Virus record (IMG/VR): IMGVR_UViG_3300021343_000064
Span: 1-47,954 of that record
Direction: 5' to 3' (one strand)
Source of the DNA: a virus
DNA: 47,954 nt
Of the stretch, positions 31,036-38,828 are shown one piece after another. Under the pieces are notes generated by a model. The model was not told the DNA's origin and made no database searches. It worked only from the letters and a program-made list of their open reading frames with translations. Within the stretch, counting starts at the first letter, position 1. The number at the start of each line of letters is the position of its first letter. Made by a program: the position numbers and the translations under genes.

Positions 31036-31674
31036 ATGGACAAGAGAAGCTTGCGCGCAGAGCGCATAAGGGCTGCACGGATTGCAGCGGGAGAGAGTCG
31101 CAAAGACGTTGCCACTCGGCTAAATGTAAGCGTTACCACAATTGGTAACTGGGAGAACGCGATCCGCTCACCCGACATAGACGACATTGAAGCTCTAGCT
31201 AAATTGTACAATGCCGATCCGGCATACTTATCAGGTATTACAGACACTCCACTAGTAGAGCTGGCCCAGCAGGTTGGTTCCCTGCCCGCACCTAACAACA
31301 GCGGGGATATGGTTATCAATCTTGCTGATATTTTCCGGGCCATGCCTGCTGAATATGCTGCACCAGAAGCGCTGAAAGCGTTAAAGCCCTGCACCGCCCT
31401 AGATGATGCCATTTCTCCTGAAATCTCAGCCGGAGCTTTTGTCCTGGTGGATGATGCGAAACAGGAGCTGACCGCAGGGCTAATGGCCTTCGCTGTTAGC
31501 GAGGATGATAAGTCAGCTGTGACTATTCGCCGGGTGCGCCGCAAAGTGTCCGGTGACATTGAGTTGTATTCTGACAACGCTGAGCAATACCCCACTGAGT
31601 CATACACCTCAAAGGAAGCAGCCAAGCTTCCTGTTGTTGGCCGCGTTGTCTGGTCTGGTAGCCCCGCCAAGTAA
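31036..31674 (+). CDS. cI: CI-like repressor, S24 fold without the catalytic dyad
   Basis: Residues 8-60 are an XRE helix-turn-helix (ARIAAGESRKDVATRLNVSVTTIGNWENAIRSPDIDDIEALAKLYN). The C-terminal part from about 115 aligns to the S24/LexA peptidase-dimerisation fold (GAFVLVDD, IELYSDN, LPVVGRVVW). The usual GDSM segment reads DDAI, so the nucleophile Ser is Ala125, and the lysine of VKRL reads Arg165. Self-cleavage on RecA induction is therefore unlikely. It should keep lysogeny by binding the CAC-N5-GTG sites. Only one gene intervenes between the repressor and its divergent partner, none being N-like. Confidence 0.88.
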   Translation: MDKRSLRAERIRAARIAAGESRKDVATRLNVSVTTIGNWENAIRSPDIDDIEALAKLYNADPAYLSGITDTPLVELAQQVGSLPAPNNSGDMVINLADIFRAMPAEYAAPEALKALKPCTALDDAISPEISAGAFVLVDDAKQELTAGLMAFAVSEDDKSAVTIRRVRRKVSGDIELYSDNAEQYPTESYTSKEAAKLPVVGRVVWSGSPAK

Positions 31675-31723
31675 GACACCTCCATTACTCCCCTTCATTG
31701 TACCGGGCGCCTTGTGTGCCCGC

Positions 31724-31740
31724 TGTCACTTTGTGTGATG
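31724..31740. promoter_or_regulatory. Operator site O3 (CAC-N5-GTG)
   Basis: TGTCAC-TTTGT-GTGATG shares ten of the eleven core positions CACTTTGCGTG with O1. It lies 50 bases past the cI stop, in a second operator cluster upstream of a candidate early promoter. Confidence 0.65.
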
Positions 31741-31744
31741 CATT

Positions 31745-31761
31745 AAACACGTTAAGTGACA
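31745..31761. promoter_or_regulatory. Operator site O4 (CAC-N5-GTG)
   Basis: AAACAC-GTTAA-GTGACA carries the same core as the other sites and is centred 21 bases (two helix turns) from O3, which would allow side-by-side cooperative binding. Confidence 0.55.
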
Positions 31762-31789
31762 GCCTTGCAACTTTTATTAAAACTTTTTG

Positions 31790-31818
31790 TTGCATTGCTT
31801 ACGATTCGCTATTACTAT
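31790..31818 (+). promoter_or_regulatory. Candidate rightward early promoter (pL-like)
   Basis: TTGCAT (31790-31795) is 17 bases from TACTAT (31813-31818), just after operators O3 and O4. It would transcribe the HTH gene and the recombination operon. Three TTGCAAC motifs (31765, 31829, 31911) and a perfect palindrome ATGTGAATCACAT (31878-31890) lie around it; what they bind is unknown. The rest of the 340-base gap holds no supported gene. Confidence 0.4.
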
Positions 31819-32018
31819 GCGTTCCACATTGCAACCTTACGCGATACAGACAACTTTCTTGCGCCATGTTGATATAAATGTGAATCACATGGGGATAGCT
31901 GTGCTCTGAGTTGCAACTTTTCGTGTTGCTCAATCCAAGGCAAAGACTGAAAAGCCTTCTGCCAAGACTGGGCGCACAAAAATTAGAAACGCCGTTCTAC
32001 GGCATCCAGAGGTTACCC

Positions 32019-32210
32019 ATGAGCAATAACACACTTGCCGGAATCGTTGTGCTTACAGCGGCCGAGCTGGCGGAAATCGCCAAAGTTCACACTGAAACAG
32101 TGCGGAGAGAAATTCGACGCGGGAACCTGCAGGCTCAGCGTTGCGGTGGTCAGCTGAGAATTTCGAAAACAGAAGCTCAGCGCTGGCTTGGCCTGCAGCC
32201 CGAAAAGTAG
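32019..32210 (+). CDS. Excisionase-type HTH_17 protein, 63 aa
   Basis: The protein holds a MerR/excisionase-type helix-turn-helix: LTAAELAEIAKVHTETVRREIRRGNLQAQRCGGQLRISKTEAQRWL, in which the wing (LRISK) follows the recognition helix. It is the first gene of the rightward early operon, behind AGAGG. It may be an excisionase or an early regulator. The integrase lies 15 kb away on the opposite strand, so an xis role is not secured by context. A longer TTG-started frame upstream is not credible. Confidence 0.7.
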   Translation: MSNNTLAGIVVLTAAELAEIAKVHTETVRREIRRGNLQAQRCGGQLRISKTEAQRWLGLQPEK

Positions 32211-32222
32211 GCAGCGCGCAAA

Positions 32223-32369
32223 ATGTTGATCAATCAAATCTCAAAAAACTGGTGGATGGCCACTGCCCAGCTCAACGGCATTGGCTTGGTTTACTTTGCC
32301 AAGACTCGGCGCGGCGTTTGGGGCAAGGCTTTGGCAGACATCATTGATAGGGCGCAGGCAAAAGCCTGA
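32223..32369 (+). CDS. Hypothetical protein, 48 aa
   Basis: This short frame follows the HTH gene by 12 bases. The product (MLINQISKNWWMATAQLNGIGLVYFAKTRRGVWGKALADIIDRAQAKA) is basic and aromatic-rich at the start. Its ribosome site is weak. No family is recognised, and coding is supported mainly by tight packing between genes. Confidence 0.45.
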   Translation: MLINQISKNWWMATAQLNGIGLVYFAKTRRGVWGKALADIIDRAQAKA

Positions 32370-32399
32370 AATTAAAAACAGAGAAAGGAAGTAATTGTT

Positions 32400-32558
32400 A
32401 TGGCAGCAGTCAAGAACGGCGACCACTCACGCAGCTGGTACAGAAACCGCGCAACCAATGTCCGCATGAATCGGCACAGCAAATGGGAGCGCGCACAGCG
32501 CGGCCGTATGTTTAACGCCGTGTTTTTTGCGCGTATCGGCGTGCGCTATCCACTTTAA
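32400..32558 (+). CDS. Very basic small protein, 52 aa
   Basis: An AAAGGA site precedes the ATG, within a leader (AAAAACAGAGAAAGGAA) that is repeated before the gene at 32870. The product contains about 13 Arg/Lys and several Asn and aromatic residues (HSRSWYRNRATNVRMNRHSKWERAQRGRM), which suggests nucleic-acid binding. It is followed by a terminator. The arginine-rich character recalls N-type RNA-binding antiterminators, but no such function can be assigned. Confidence 0.6.
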   Translation: MAAVKNGDHSRSWYRNRATNVRMNRHSKWERAQRGRMFNAVFFARIGVRYPL

Positions 32559-32595
32559 CAACAATAAAAAATAACTATAAAACCAGTCGACCATT

Positions 32596-32622
32596 CCCGC
32601 CCTATCGCCTGGGCGGGCTTTT
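32596..32622 (+). terminator. Rho-independent terminator in the right early operon
   Basis: A 7-bp CCCGCCC/GGGCGGG stem (32596-32602 with 32611-32617) with an eight-base loop is followed by CTTTT. It lies 38 bases after the basic small gene and could be a control point that early antitermination must pass. Confidence 0.7.
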
Positions 32623-32635
32623 AAGGCTCGCAAAG

Positions 32636-32845
32636 ATGATACAAGACAAAACCATAGCGGAGATTTCTACAGAGCCCAGGCCCTGCGACGACTGCAGCAA
32701 GTATGACCATTGCAAAGCCGAGCAGTTGGCTTGCCAGGATTTTCTTTTTTACACGCTGCGCGGGAAGGTCAGGAATAAATACCGCGAGCCGTCCGAAAAG
32801 ACATTTAAAAAAGCGTTTTCTGGTGACCAGAAAACAAAACCCTAA
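32636..32845 (+). CDS. Cysteine-rich small protein, 69 aa
   Basis: CDDCSKYDHCKAEQLACQDF places four cysteines (C17, C20, C26, C33) in a small metal-binding motif seen in several phage proteins (PC..C.....C......C.DF..Y). The rest is lysine-rich. Function is unknown; DNA or RNA binding is possible. Confidence 0.65.
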   Translation: MIQDKTIAEISTEPRPCDDCSKYDHCKAEQLACQDFLFYTLRGKVRNKYREPSEKTFKKAFSGDQKTKP

Positions 32846-32869
32846 AAACAGAGAAAGGAATTAATCAAA

Positions 32870-33385
32870 ATGGCAAATGTAAAAGAAAAGCCGATAGCCA
32901 GGAACGTCGCTTTTTTGTGGGCTGTATATAGCGCCTGCCTTAATGAAAAGCCGTTCAAAATGGCCGAGCAAACAAAGGCTGCAGGCATAAGCGCTAACGC
33001 AAGAAAGGCGCTGGTTGACCTTAACATCATTATTGAAACCAGCGTTTCACACGTATACAGCTGGACTGCTGAGGGCGAGCCCTCCCCTGATATGGCTCGC
33101 CAGGTGCTGGACTACAACACCAAAGTAAAGGCGCCGGAAAAGTCGGCAGACCAGCAACCAATCCTAAAGGAGCATTATGTTGCTCTTATGGACAGGCTCG
33201 GAGAACTTGAAAAGCAAAACGCCGCCCTTTCCGACCTAGTAAGCAAGGTTATCAAAATCCTGGCTGTGCAAAACGACAGCATTGCCAATATGCGCGTTAA
33301 ACAAGACGCTAATGCCGAAATGCTCGAAAAGCAGCTAACCGAAATATTGGACGTAATGACCAAGCCGCAAGTTGCCGCAGGCTAA
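32870..33385 (+). CDS. Hypothetical protein with C-terminal coiled coil, 171 aa
   Basis: The first 70 residues look helical and could be a winged-helix or HTH (KMAEQTKAAGISANARKALVDLNIIIETSVSHVYSW). Residues 95-165 form a long coiled coil (HYVALMDRLGELEKQNAALSDLVSKVIKILAVQN...AEMLEKQLTEIL). No family is recognised. The AAAGGAA leader matches the one before 32400. It opens the recombination/replication gene series after the terminator. Confidence 0.6.
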   Translation: MANVKEKPIARNVAFLWAVYSACLNEKPFKMAEQTKAAGISANARKALVDLNIIIETSVSHVYSWTAEGEPSPDMARQVLDYNTKVKAPEKSADQQPILKEHYVALMDRLGELEKQNAALSDLVSKVIKILAVQNDSIANMRVKQDANAEMLEKQLTEILDVMTKPQVAAG

Positions 33386-33401
33386 ACAGAGAGTAGGGAA
33401 A

Positions 33402-34028
33402 ATGACCAGAATCAACGCAGACATTCGCGACAGCATTGTTGCTAACGCTATCGAAAAATCCGGCATCACTGCAGAGTTTGAAAGACTGAAAAAGCGCCGT
33501 GCCGACTGGGCCGAGGCTGTGCGGGTTGAGTCTTTGGGAGGCCAGGAAGCGCGAGCAAAGATCAACAAGGCCTACGCGCTTGCAGAAAAACACTACGCCA
33601 AGATACCAGACAATATTAAGTCACATGGGTCACTGCTTAGAACTGACTACGATATTTATGTCAATGTTGCAGGGGCCAGTATCTGCGCACAGTTTAGCGG
33701 AGAGTTGACCGACGTTAGCAAAAATAGAGTTATGAAAGTGGCTCCACACCGCCACACCCTCAAGGCTGACAACCCCCTGGTCGACGAGTTCCACGCTATT
33801 GAAAAGCTAGCCGGCGAACTAAAAGAAAAGCGCGAAACCATACGCGCCAACGTAGACGCAACCGTCCGCAAATTCACCACCATTAAAAAGCTGCTGGAGG
33901 CCTGGCCCGAGGCAAAGGAGCTGCTGCCGTCCGACATTGGCACAGCAAAGGCCCAGCTGCCTGCAGTGCAAGCTGCTGACCTTAACAACATGATTGGGCT
34001 GCCCACTGACAAAAAGGACGCCGCCTAA
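33402..34028 (+). CDS. Possible Nmad5-type protein, 208 aa
   Basis: The layout MTRINADIRDSIVANAIEKSGITAEFERLKKRRADWAEAVRVESLGG, followed by a KIP.....SHGSLLRTDYDIYVNVAG strand region and a C-terminal helical part (KKLLEAWPEAKELLP), resembles phage proteins labelled Nmad5, a family proposed from genome context to take part in nucleotide modification. No catalytic motif that I could name is visible. The ATG at 33402 has a good AGGGA site; the upstream start lies in the previous gene. Function remains open. Confidence 0.5.
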   Translation: MTRINADIRDSIVANAIEKSGITAEFERLKKRRADWAEAVRVESLGGQEARAKINKAYALAEKHYAKIPDNIKSHGSLLRTDYDIYVNVAGASICAQFSGELTDVSKNRVMKVAPHRHTLKADNPLVDEFHAIEKLAGELKEKRETIRANVDATVRKFTTIKKLLEAWPEAKELLPSDIGTAKAQLPAVQAADLNNMIGLPTDKKDAA

Positions 34029-34453
34029 TGGAACCAACAGAGCAACCGGAAACAATAGACCAGCTGGCCGCTCAGTGGCTGGAGGAAAAGGCAAACGAGG
34101 ACGCGGCCAAAAAGGCCCGCGCCAAGATCGAGGCCAAGCTTTTGCCTTTGATCGAAACCAAAGCCGAGGGCGCTGTCACCACCAAAACGGACAGCTACAA
34201 AATAACGGCTACCGGCAAAATAAACCGAAAGCTTAAAGAGGAGATTTGGGAACAAATTAGCGGGGAGGTTCCGCCAAATCTGCGCCCAGTTAGCTCTAAG
34301 ACCGTCCTGCAGCTTGACGAAAAAGGCGTTAAGTGGCTGGAGCAAAACGAACCCGATATTTACAAGGTTGTCGTCAAGGCGCTTGATATTAAGCAGGCCA
34401 AGACCGGCATAAAAATAGAACTGCAAGCAGAGCTTGCTAACAAAGGAAAATGA
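34028..34453 (+). CDS. Conserved phage protein (DUF7173-like), 141 aa
   Basis: A helical Lys/Ala-rich start (EEKANEDAAKKARAKIEAKLLPLI) is followed by strands TTKTDSYKITATGKINRKL and a C-terminal GVKWLEQNEPDIYKVVVKALDIKQAKTGIKIEL. This pattern (TGKLNRK...LDEKGLKWLE.NEP..Y......I...PAKTG) is widespread next to phage AAA ATPase/DUF669/exonuclease genes. It may be an accessory factor of that recombination-replication set. It overlaps the stop of the gene before (TAATG). Confidence 0.65.
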   Translation: MEPTEQPETIDQLAAQWLEEKANEDAAKKARAKIEAKLLPLIETKAEGAVTTKTDSYKITATGKINRKLKEEIWEQISGEVPPNLRPVSSKTVLQLDEKGVKWLEQNEPDIYKVVVKALDIKQAKTGIKIELQAELANKGK

Positions 34454-34457
34454 CCTA

Positions 34458-35225
34458 ATGGCTATTTCTTTAGATTCTTTAGCCTCGCCAGAAGTTGGGC
34501 CGATTATTGGCACGCTTGTAGGTGAGGGTGGCGTGGGTAAAACCTCGCTGGCTGCCCTTTTTCCCTCTCCTGTTTTCATCCGGGCAGAGGACGGCCTTAG
34601 CTCCCTGGTGGGTCAGGACGTTAAGGCTTTCCCTCTGGCGAAACAAAGCCAAGATATTTTCGACGCCATACAGGTGCTGGCCACCCAGGAGCACAGCTTT
34701 AAAACTGCAATCATTGACTCGGTTACTCAGCTTAACACCATGTTTGAGCATGAGGTTGTTGCAAGCGATCCAAAATCAAACAGCATTAATACGGCGCTGG
34801 GTGGTTATGGTGCCGGTCATTCTGCGGTAAGTGAGCGACACCGCCAAATCCGCGAGTGGTGCGACGCGCTCATGGAAACCAAGGGCATGAATGTAATTTT
34901 TATTGCCCATGCCGACAGCGAGACCGTGGAGCTTCCAGACCAGGACCCCTACACCCGCTATTCAATCCGCATTAACAAGCGCAGTATTGCCCATTATTCA
35001 GATAACGTGGACCTGGTGGGCTTTATCAAGCTGCGCACTTTTACCCGAGGCGAGGGCGATAAAAAGAAAGCTATCGGCGACGGTTCCCGTATTGTGACCT
35101 GTTACCCGACCCCTAGCCATATCTCTAAAAACCGATTCAAGATTAAAGAGGACTTGGTTTTTGAAGAGGGCGTTAATCCAATGGTGCCATTTATTCCGGC
35201 ACTGCAACAGCAATTAGGCGAGTAA
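34458..35225 (+). CDS. AAA family ATPase (AAA_24), recombination-associated
   Basis: From the ATG of MAISLDSL, which has AAAGGA upstream, the 255-residue protein has Walker A GEGGVGKTS (residues 22-30) and a Walker B-like AIIDSVTQL, then a sensor-like IFIAHAD. This is the phage nucleotide-binding AAA_24 type, a compact RecA-like ATPase. Its gene precedes a DUF669 gene and an exonuclease gene, the usual trio of phage homologous recombination or replication. Confidence 0.85.
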   Translation: MAISLDSLASPEVGPIIGTLVGEGGVGKTSLAALFPSPVFIRAEDGLSSLVGQDVKAFPLAKQSQDIFDAIQVLATQEHSFKTAIIDSVTQLNTMFEHEVVASDPKSNSINTALGGYGAGHSAVSERHRQIREWCDALMETKGMNVIFIAHADSETVELPDQDPYTRYSIRINKRSIAHYSDNVDLVGFIKLRTFTRGEGDKKKAIGDGSRIVTCYPTPSHISKNRFKIKEDLVFEEGVNPMVPFIPALQQQLGE

Positions 35226-35231
35226 TAAACT

Positions 35232-35870
35232 ATGAGCAACCTAGCAGGCGTTTTCGGCGGCGCATTTAACGCCGAGGCAATCGAGCCACAACAGGACTTT
35301 AGCCCCCTGCCCCCTGCCGTTTATGCGGCAGCCATTACCGACAGTGAAATTAAATCTACAAAAGCCGGTGATGGGATAATGCTAAATCTGACTTTTACCA
35401 TCCTGGAGGGGCAATACCAAAACCGAAAGGTTTTTGACCGGCTAAACCTGCAGAACCCCAGCGCCAAGGCGCAGGAGATTGGTCAGCGTGCTCTGTCTAC
35501 CATTTGTCGAGCCCTGGGGCGCATGGAGCCCAACGACAGCGCAGAGCTTCACAACCAGCCAATGAATATCAAGGTTGGTTATGAAGAGGAAAAGGCGGCA
35601 GACGGCAAGTATTACACAAAGATTGACCCGGCCACCAACGAACCGACAGGGAATGAAATTAAGGCCTACAAGCCTTATGACCCCTCCAAGGTAACGTCAG
35701 AGCAAGTTGCAGGCGGCGCACCTCAACCGACACCTCAACAGCAGCCGCAGCCCATGCAAAGCGCCCCGGCAATGCAGCAGCCTCAAAATAACGTGGCGCC
35801 GCAGGTCAACAACGCGCCCCAGGCTGGCGCCGCTGCAAGCGCCCCACCCTGGAACCGGGCGCAACAATGA
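35232..35870 (+). CDS. DUF669 ssDNA-binding-type protein, 212 aa
   Basis: Residues 1-140 match DUF669 (FSPLPPAVYAAAITDSEIKSTKAGDGIMLNLTFTILEGQYQNRKVFDRLNLQNPSAKAQEIGQRALSTICRALG), a single-stranded-DNA-binding-like OB fold. The C-terminal 65 residues are a low-complexity Gln/Pro/Ala tail ending PPWNRAQQ, comparable in place to the flexible tail of SSB but without its acidic tip. It probably coats ssDNA during phage replication and recombination. Confidence 0.85.
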   Translation: MSNLAGVFGGAFNAEAIEPQQDFSPLPPAVYAAAITDSEIKSTKAGDGIMLNLTFTILEGQYQNRKVFDRLNLQNPSAKAQEIGQRALSTICRALGRMEPNDSAELHNQPMNIKVGYEEEKAADGKYYTKIDPATNEPTGNEIKAYKPYDPSKVTSEQVAGGAPQPTPQQQPQPMQSAPAMQQPQNNVAPQVNNAPQAGAAASAPPWNRAQQ

Positions 35871-36913
35871 CCGACCAGGTAAAGACAACCATAGCCCGCA
35901 TTTACGCCGCTTATGAAGCGGCAGCGGGCGACGGACTACGGACGCGCATTAGCGCGTCCACTATCGGCACACCTTGCAGCCGGGAGCTTTGGTATTCCTT
36001 CCGCTGGGCTACCAGCGTGGCGATAGAGGGCCAGGCCTTGCGACGGTCAGAGACTGGTCGACTGTCAAAGCCTCGCGTTATCGAAAACTTACGCGCTGCC
36101 GGCGTTGACGTTTACGAAACCGATTTAATGACAGACCAGGCTTACAAGGTCTCTGCCCACGGCGGGCACTTTGAGGGCGTACTGGTGGGAATGGCCAGGG
36201 GTTTTGCGGAGGACTCCGACACCTGGTACGCGCTGGGGTGCAGCACCTATAAAGATAAAACTTTTGGGAGCTTTAAAAGGCGCGGACTCGAAAAGGTCAG
36301 AGGCGAGCAATATGCAGAGCTTCAATATTACATGGGAAAATATGACCTACCCAAAGCTTTCTATATCGGTGTTAACAAAGATAACGACGAGCTGCACAGC
36401 GAAATAATTTATTTTGACAAGGGTAAATTCCAGGAGTTGGACAAAAAGGCGGGCAACATTATTGCCAGCGACCGGCCAACAGAAAAGATTAGCCTGGACC
36501 CGACATTTTTTAGGTGCAAGTTTTGCCGACACTCCAGGACTTGCCACGGCACAGCAGCGCCGGAAATAAACTGCAGGACTTGTGCGCACTCCACACCATT
36601 AGACAGCGGTGACGGCGCTTGGTGCTGCGAGTATTACAGCTGCGCAATAGATACCGATACGCAAAAAATGGGCGCACAGTGTCCGGCCCATATTTACAAC
36701 CCGTATCTGTTAGAGAATTACGCCGGGCCGGTTGGAGCCAACCCAGAAGACAACTCGATACATTATTGCAATCAGCTGACCGGTAAGCCCTTTAAAAATG
36801 GTGGCGACGGTTACAGCAGCGTCGAAATTAAAGCGACCCAGGATAAAAAATTACTGGGCAGCGACTATGTGGACAGCGCCAAGCTGGTAATTAATGCGGA
36901 GGTTACAGGATGA
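35867..36913 (+). CDS. Cas4/RecB-like phage exonuclease, catalytic residues substituted
   Basis: The 348-residue protein has the phage exonuclease layout: GTPCSRELWYSFRW (C37) at the start and CKFCRHSRTC (C217, C220, C226) after the core, together the four ligands of a Cas4/AddB-type iron-sulfur cluster, then a second cysteine motif INCRTCAHSTP. In homologues the core reads G..DG and (E)(F)KT; here these are GHFEG (E103) and GCST (G124, S126), so the metal ligands Asp, Glu and Lys are all replaced. The fold is probably kept while nuclease activity is lost or altered. It overlaps the DUF669 stop. Confidence 0.8.
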   Translation: MTDQVKTTIARIYAAYEAAAGDGLRTRISASTIGTPCSRELWYSFRWATSVAIEGQALRRSETGRLSKPRVIENLRAAGVDVYETDLMTDQAYKVSAHGGHFEGVLVGMARGFAEDSDTWYALGCSTYKDKTFGSFKRRGLEKVRGEQYAELQYYMGKYDLPKAFYIGVNKDNDELHSEIIYFDKGKFQELDKKAGNIIASDRPTEKISLDPTFFRCKFCRHSRTCHGTAAPEINCRTCAHSTPLDSGDGAWCCEYYSCAIDTDTQKMGAQCPAHIYNPYLLENYAGPVGANPEDNSIHYCNQLTGKPFKNGGDGYSSVEIKATQDKKLLGSDYVDSAKLVINAEVTG

Positions 36914-37146
36914 ATTTTGCAATACCAGAATCATTTAAAAAAGGCCGGACTAAAACCGTGTTGGAATCTATAACCCGGCTTTCTGAACACTGGAAATCAG
37001 GCAAAGGCTGTGAAATGACAACCTGCACACTGTCCCGCGCAGATTATGCCGCCCTCTTGGATAAGGCGAACGACGCCTGCAAAAAGCAAGGAAAACAACC
37101 GCCTACCGTACTTTATTACAGCGGCATCAAATTGGAGCGCCAATAA
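36910..37146 (+). CDS. Hypothetical protein, 78 aa
   Basis: A GGAGG site seven bases upstream supports the ATG, which overlaps the stop of the exonuclease gene. The product (MNFAIPESFKKGRTKTVLESITRLSEHWKSGKGCEMTTCTLSRADYAALLDKANDACKKQG...) is basic and helical and has no recognised family. Its stop overlaps the helicase start, so it is co-translated with the helicase. Confidence 0.6.
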   Translation: MNFAIPESFKKGRTKTVLESITRLSEHWKSGKGCEMTTCTLSRADYAALLDKANDACKKQGKQPPTVLYYSGIKLERQ

Positions 37147-38828
37147 TGCTGCAGCTACGTGACTACCAGGAAACAGTTTTAGCTGATCTTATGACCTGGT
37201 TTGCCGAAAACCCCGAGGGCGAGCCCCTGGTTAACGCCTGCGTTGGTGCCGGTAAAAGTGTGATGATATCGGAGTTTGTGCGCAGGACTGTTACCCAGTG
37301 GCCTGGACAACGAATTGTGATGCTGGCCCCTACTCGCGAGCTGGTGCGCCAAAATTACGAAAAAATTATGTCACTCTGGCCAGAGGCTCCGGTCGGTATT
37401 CACTGCGCCGGCCTAGGTCGCAAGGATATGGAGCAACCGATAATATTTGCAACTATCGGCTCTATACATAAGCGCGCCTTTGATATGCCGCCCTTTTCTC
37501 TCGGCCTGGTAGATGAGAGCCACAATATTCCGTCGAAAGAGGCCGGGCTTTACCGCAAATATATCAAAGCCCAAAAGTCGGTTAACCCCTATTTTCGCCT
37601 GGTCGGCTGGACCGGCACAGTATTTAGGGGCAATGGTATCTGGTTGTGGGAGGGTGAAAATCCGATATTCACTGACGTAGCGGCCCAGGTCACAATGAAA
37701 GACCTGCTAAAGCGCGGTTATCTGTCGCCTCTGGTTGTGGCAGAGACTACCGTTAAAACCGATACCAGCGACGTTAAAATGTCAGGCGGCGACTTTGTGC
37801 TATCGCAACTGGCCAAGGTGGTAGACGTACCGGAGAAAGTGGAGGCGGCCTGCGACGAACTCATAAAGCTAGGCCAGGATCGCAAAAGCTGGCTAGTGTA
37901 CGGCGCCACTGTCGAGCACGCAGAGCACATTAACCAGGCCCTGCAGGCTCGCGGTATTAAAAGCGCGGTAATCTCACAACACACCAGCGACCGCGACGGT
38001 ATTATTGCAGACTACAAAAGCGGCAAGCTACGCGCCCTGGTTAATGTGGCCGTACTGTCCGTTGGCTTTGACGCACCAGCTACTGACCTGATCGCATTAA
38101 TGCGCCCTACTCGCTCGCCTGTCCTGTATGTCCAGATTGCGGGCCGTGGTATGCGACTGGCGGACGGCAAGACAGATTGCCTATGGTGCGATTTTTCCGA
38201 CTCTACAGCCATCCTAGGGCCGGTAGACTCGATCCAAGGGCGCAGCTATCGAGGCAGCAAAGGCGGCGACGCACCTAAAAAGCCCTGTCCAGATTGCGGG
38301 CACATTTGCGCGGCTGGCGTGCGCGTCTGTCCCAACTGCGCCCACGAGTTCCCTTTTGATGCTGCCCACGACCGCCACGGCCGTACAGCCAGCACTGCGG
38401 CCGTGCTGACTACGGAGATTAAGCCTCAAGAGGTAGAAGTAACAAAAGTTTTCTACCAATCGCATAGCAAACCGGGCAAGCGCACTAGCTTAATGGTTGT
38501 CTATCAGTGCGGACTTAAGCAGCACCGGGAATGGATTTGCTTTGAGCATACTGGCTATGCAAGAGATAAAGCTCGGACCTGGTGGCGCGAGCGTTTTGCT
38601 GGAATTGTTATTCCAGAGACCACCGGCGAGGCCCTGGAACTGATTAAAGAAATAGGCTTGCGCGAGCCAACACACATAACAGTAAAGGCAAATGGCAAAT
38701 ACACAGATATCACAAGGTTTAGGTTTGACCAGGCTGCAAGTGGTCCAACTCCTGGAAGCGTCCGAGAAGATAAGCCAAGCACTTGGTCAAGCCCGCTGTC
38801 TGCGTTGCAATCATTTTCAACCGGATAA
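37146..38828 (+). CDS. SF2 DEAD/DEAH-type helicase with zinc ribbon
   Basis: The helicase core has motif I VGAGKS (33-38), motif Ia LAPTRELVRQ, motif II DESH (123-126), motif III GWTGT and motif VI VQIAGRGMRL. After the core a zinc ribbon CPDCGHICAAGVRVCPNC (from about residue 382) is followed by a domain of unknown function. The architecture is that of phage UvsW/type III-restriction-like helicases that remodel branched DNA in replication or recombination. Its last 137 bases overlap the next gene. Confidence 0.9.
   Translation: MLQLRDYQETVLADLMTWFAENPEGEPLVNACVGAGKSVMISEFVRRTVTQWPGQRIVMLAPTRELVRQNYEKIMSLWPEAPVGIHCAGLGRKDMEQPIIFATIGSIHKRAFDMPPFSLGLVDESHNIPSKEAGLYRKYIKAQKSVNPYFRLVGWTGTVFRGNGIWLWEGENPIFTDVAAQVTMKDLLKRGYLSPLVVAETTVKTDTSDVKMSGGDFVLSQLAKVVDVPEKVEAACDELIKLGQDRKSWLVYGATVEHAEHINQALQARGIKSAVISQHTSDRDGIIADYKSGKLRALVNVAVLSVGFDAPATDLIALMRPTRSPVLYVQIAGRGMRLADGKTDCLWCDFSDSTAILGPVDSIQGRSYRGSKGGDAPKKPCPDCGHICAAGVRVCPNCAHEFPFDAAHDRHGRTASTAAVLTTEIKPQEVEVTKVFYQSHSKPGKRTSLMVVYQCGLKQHREWICFEHTGYARDKARTWWRERFAGIVIPETTGEALELIKEIGLREPTHITVKANGKYTDITRFRFDQAASGPTPGSVREDKPSTWSSPLSALQSFSTG

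Noticed and set aside
31011-31685. 224-codon leftward frame across cI
   Set aside because: Antisense shadow of the repressor; no ribosome site and low-complexity Ser/Ala content.
31878-31890. CRP site at ATGTGAATCACAT
   Set aside because: The TGTGA and TCACA halves are one base apart rather than six, so it is a palindrome but not a CRP site.
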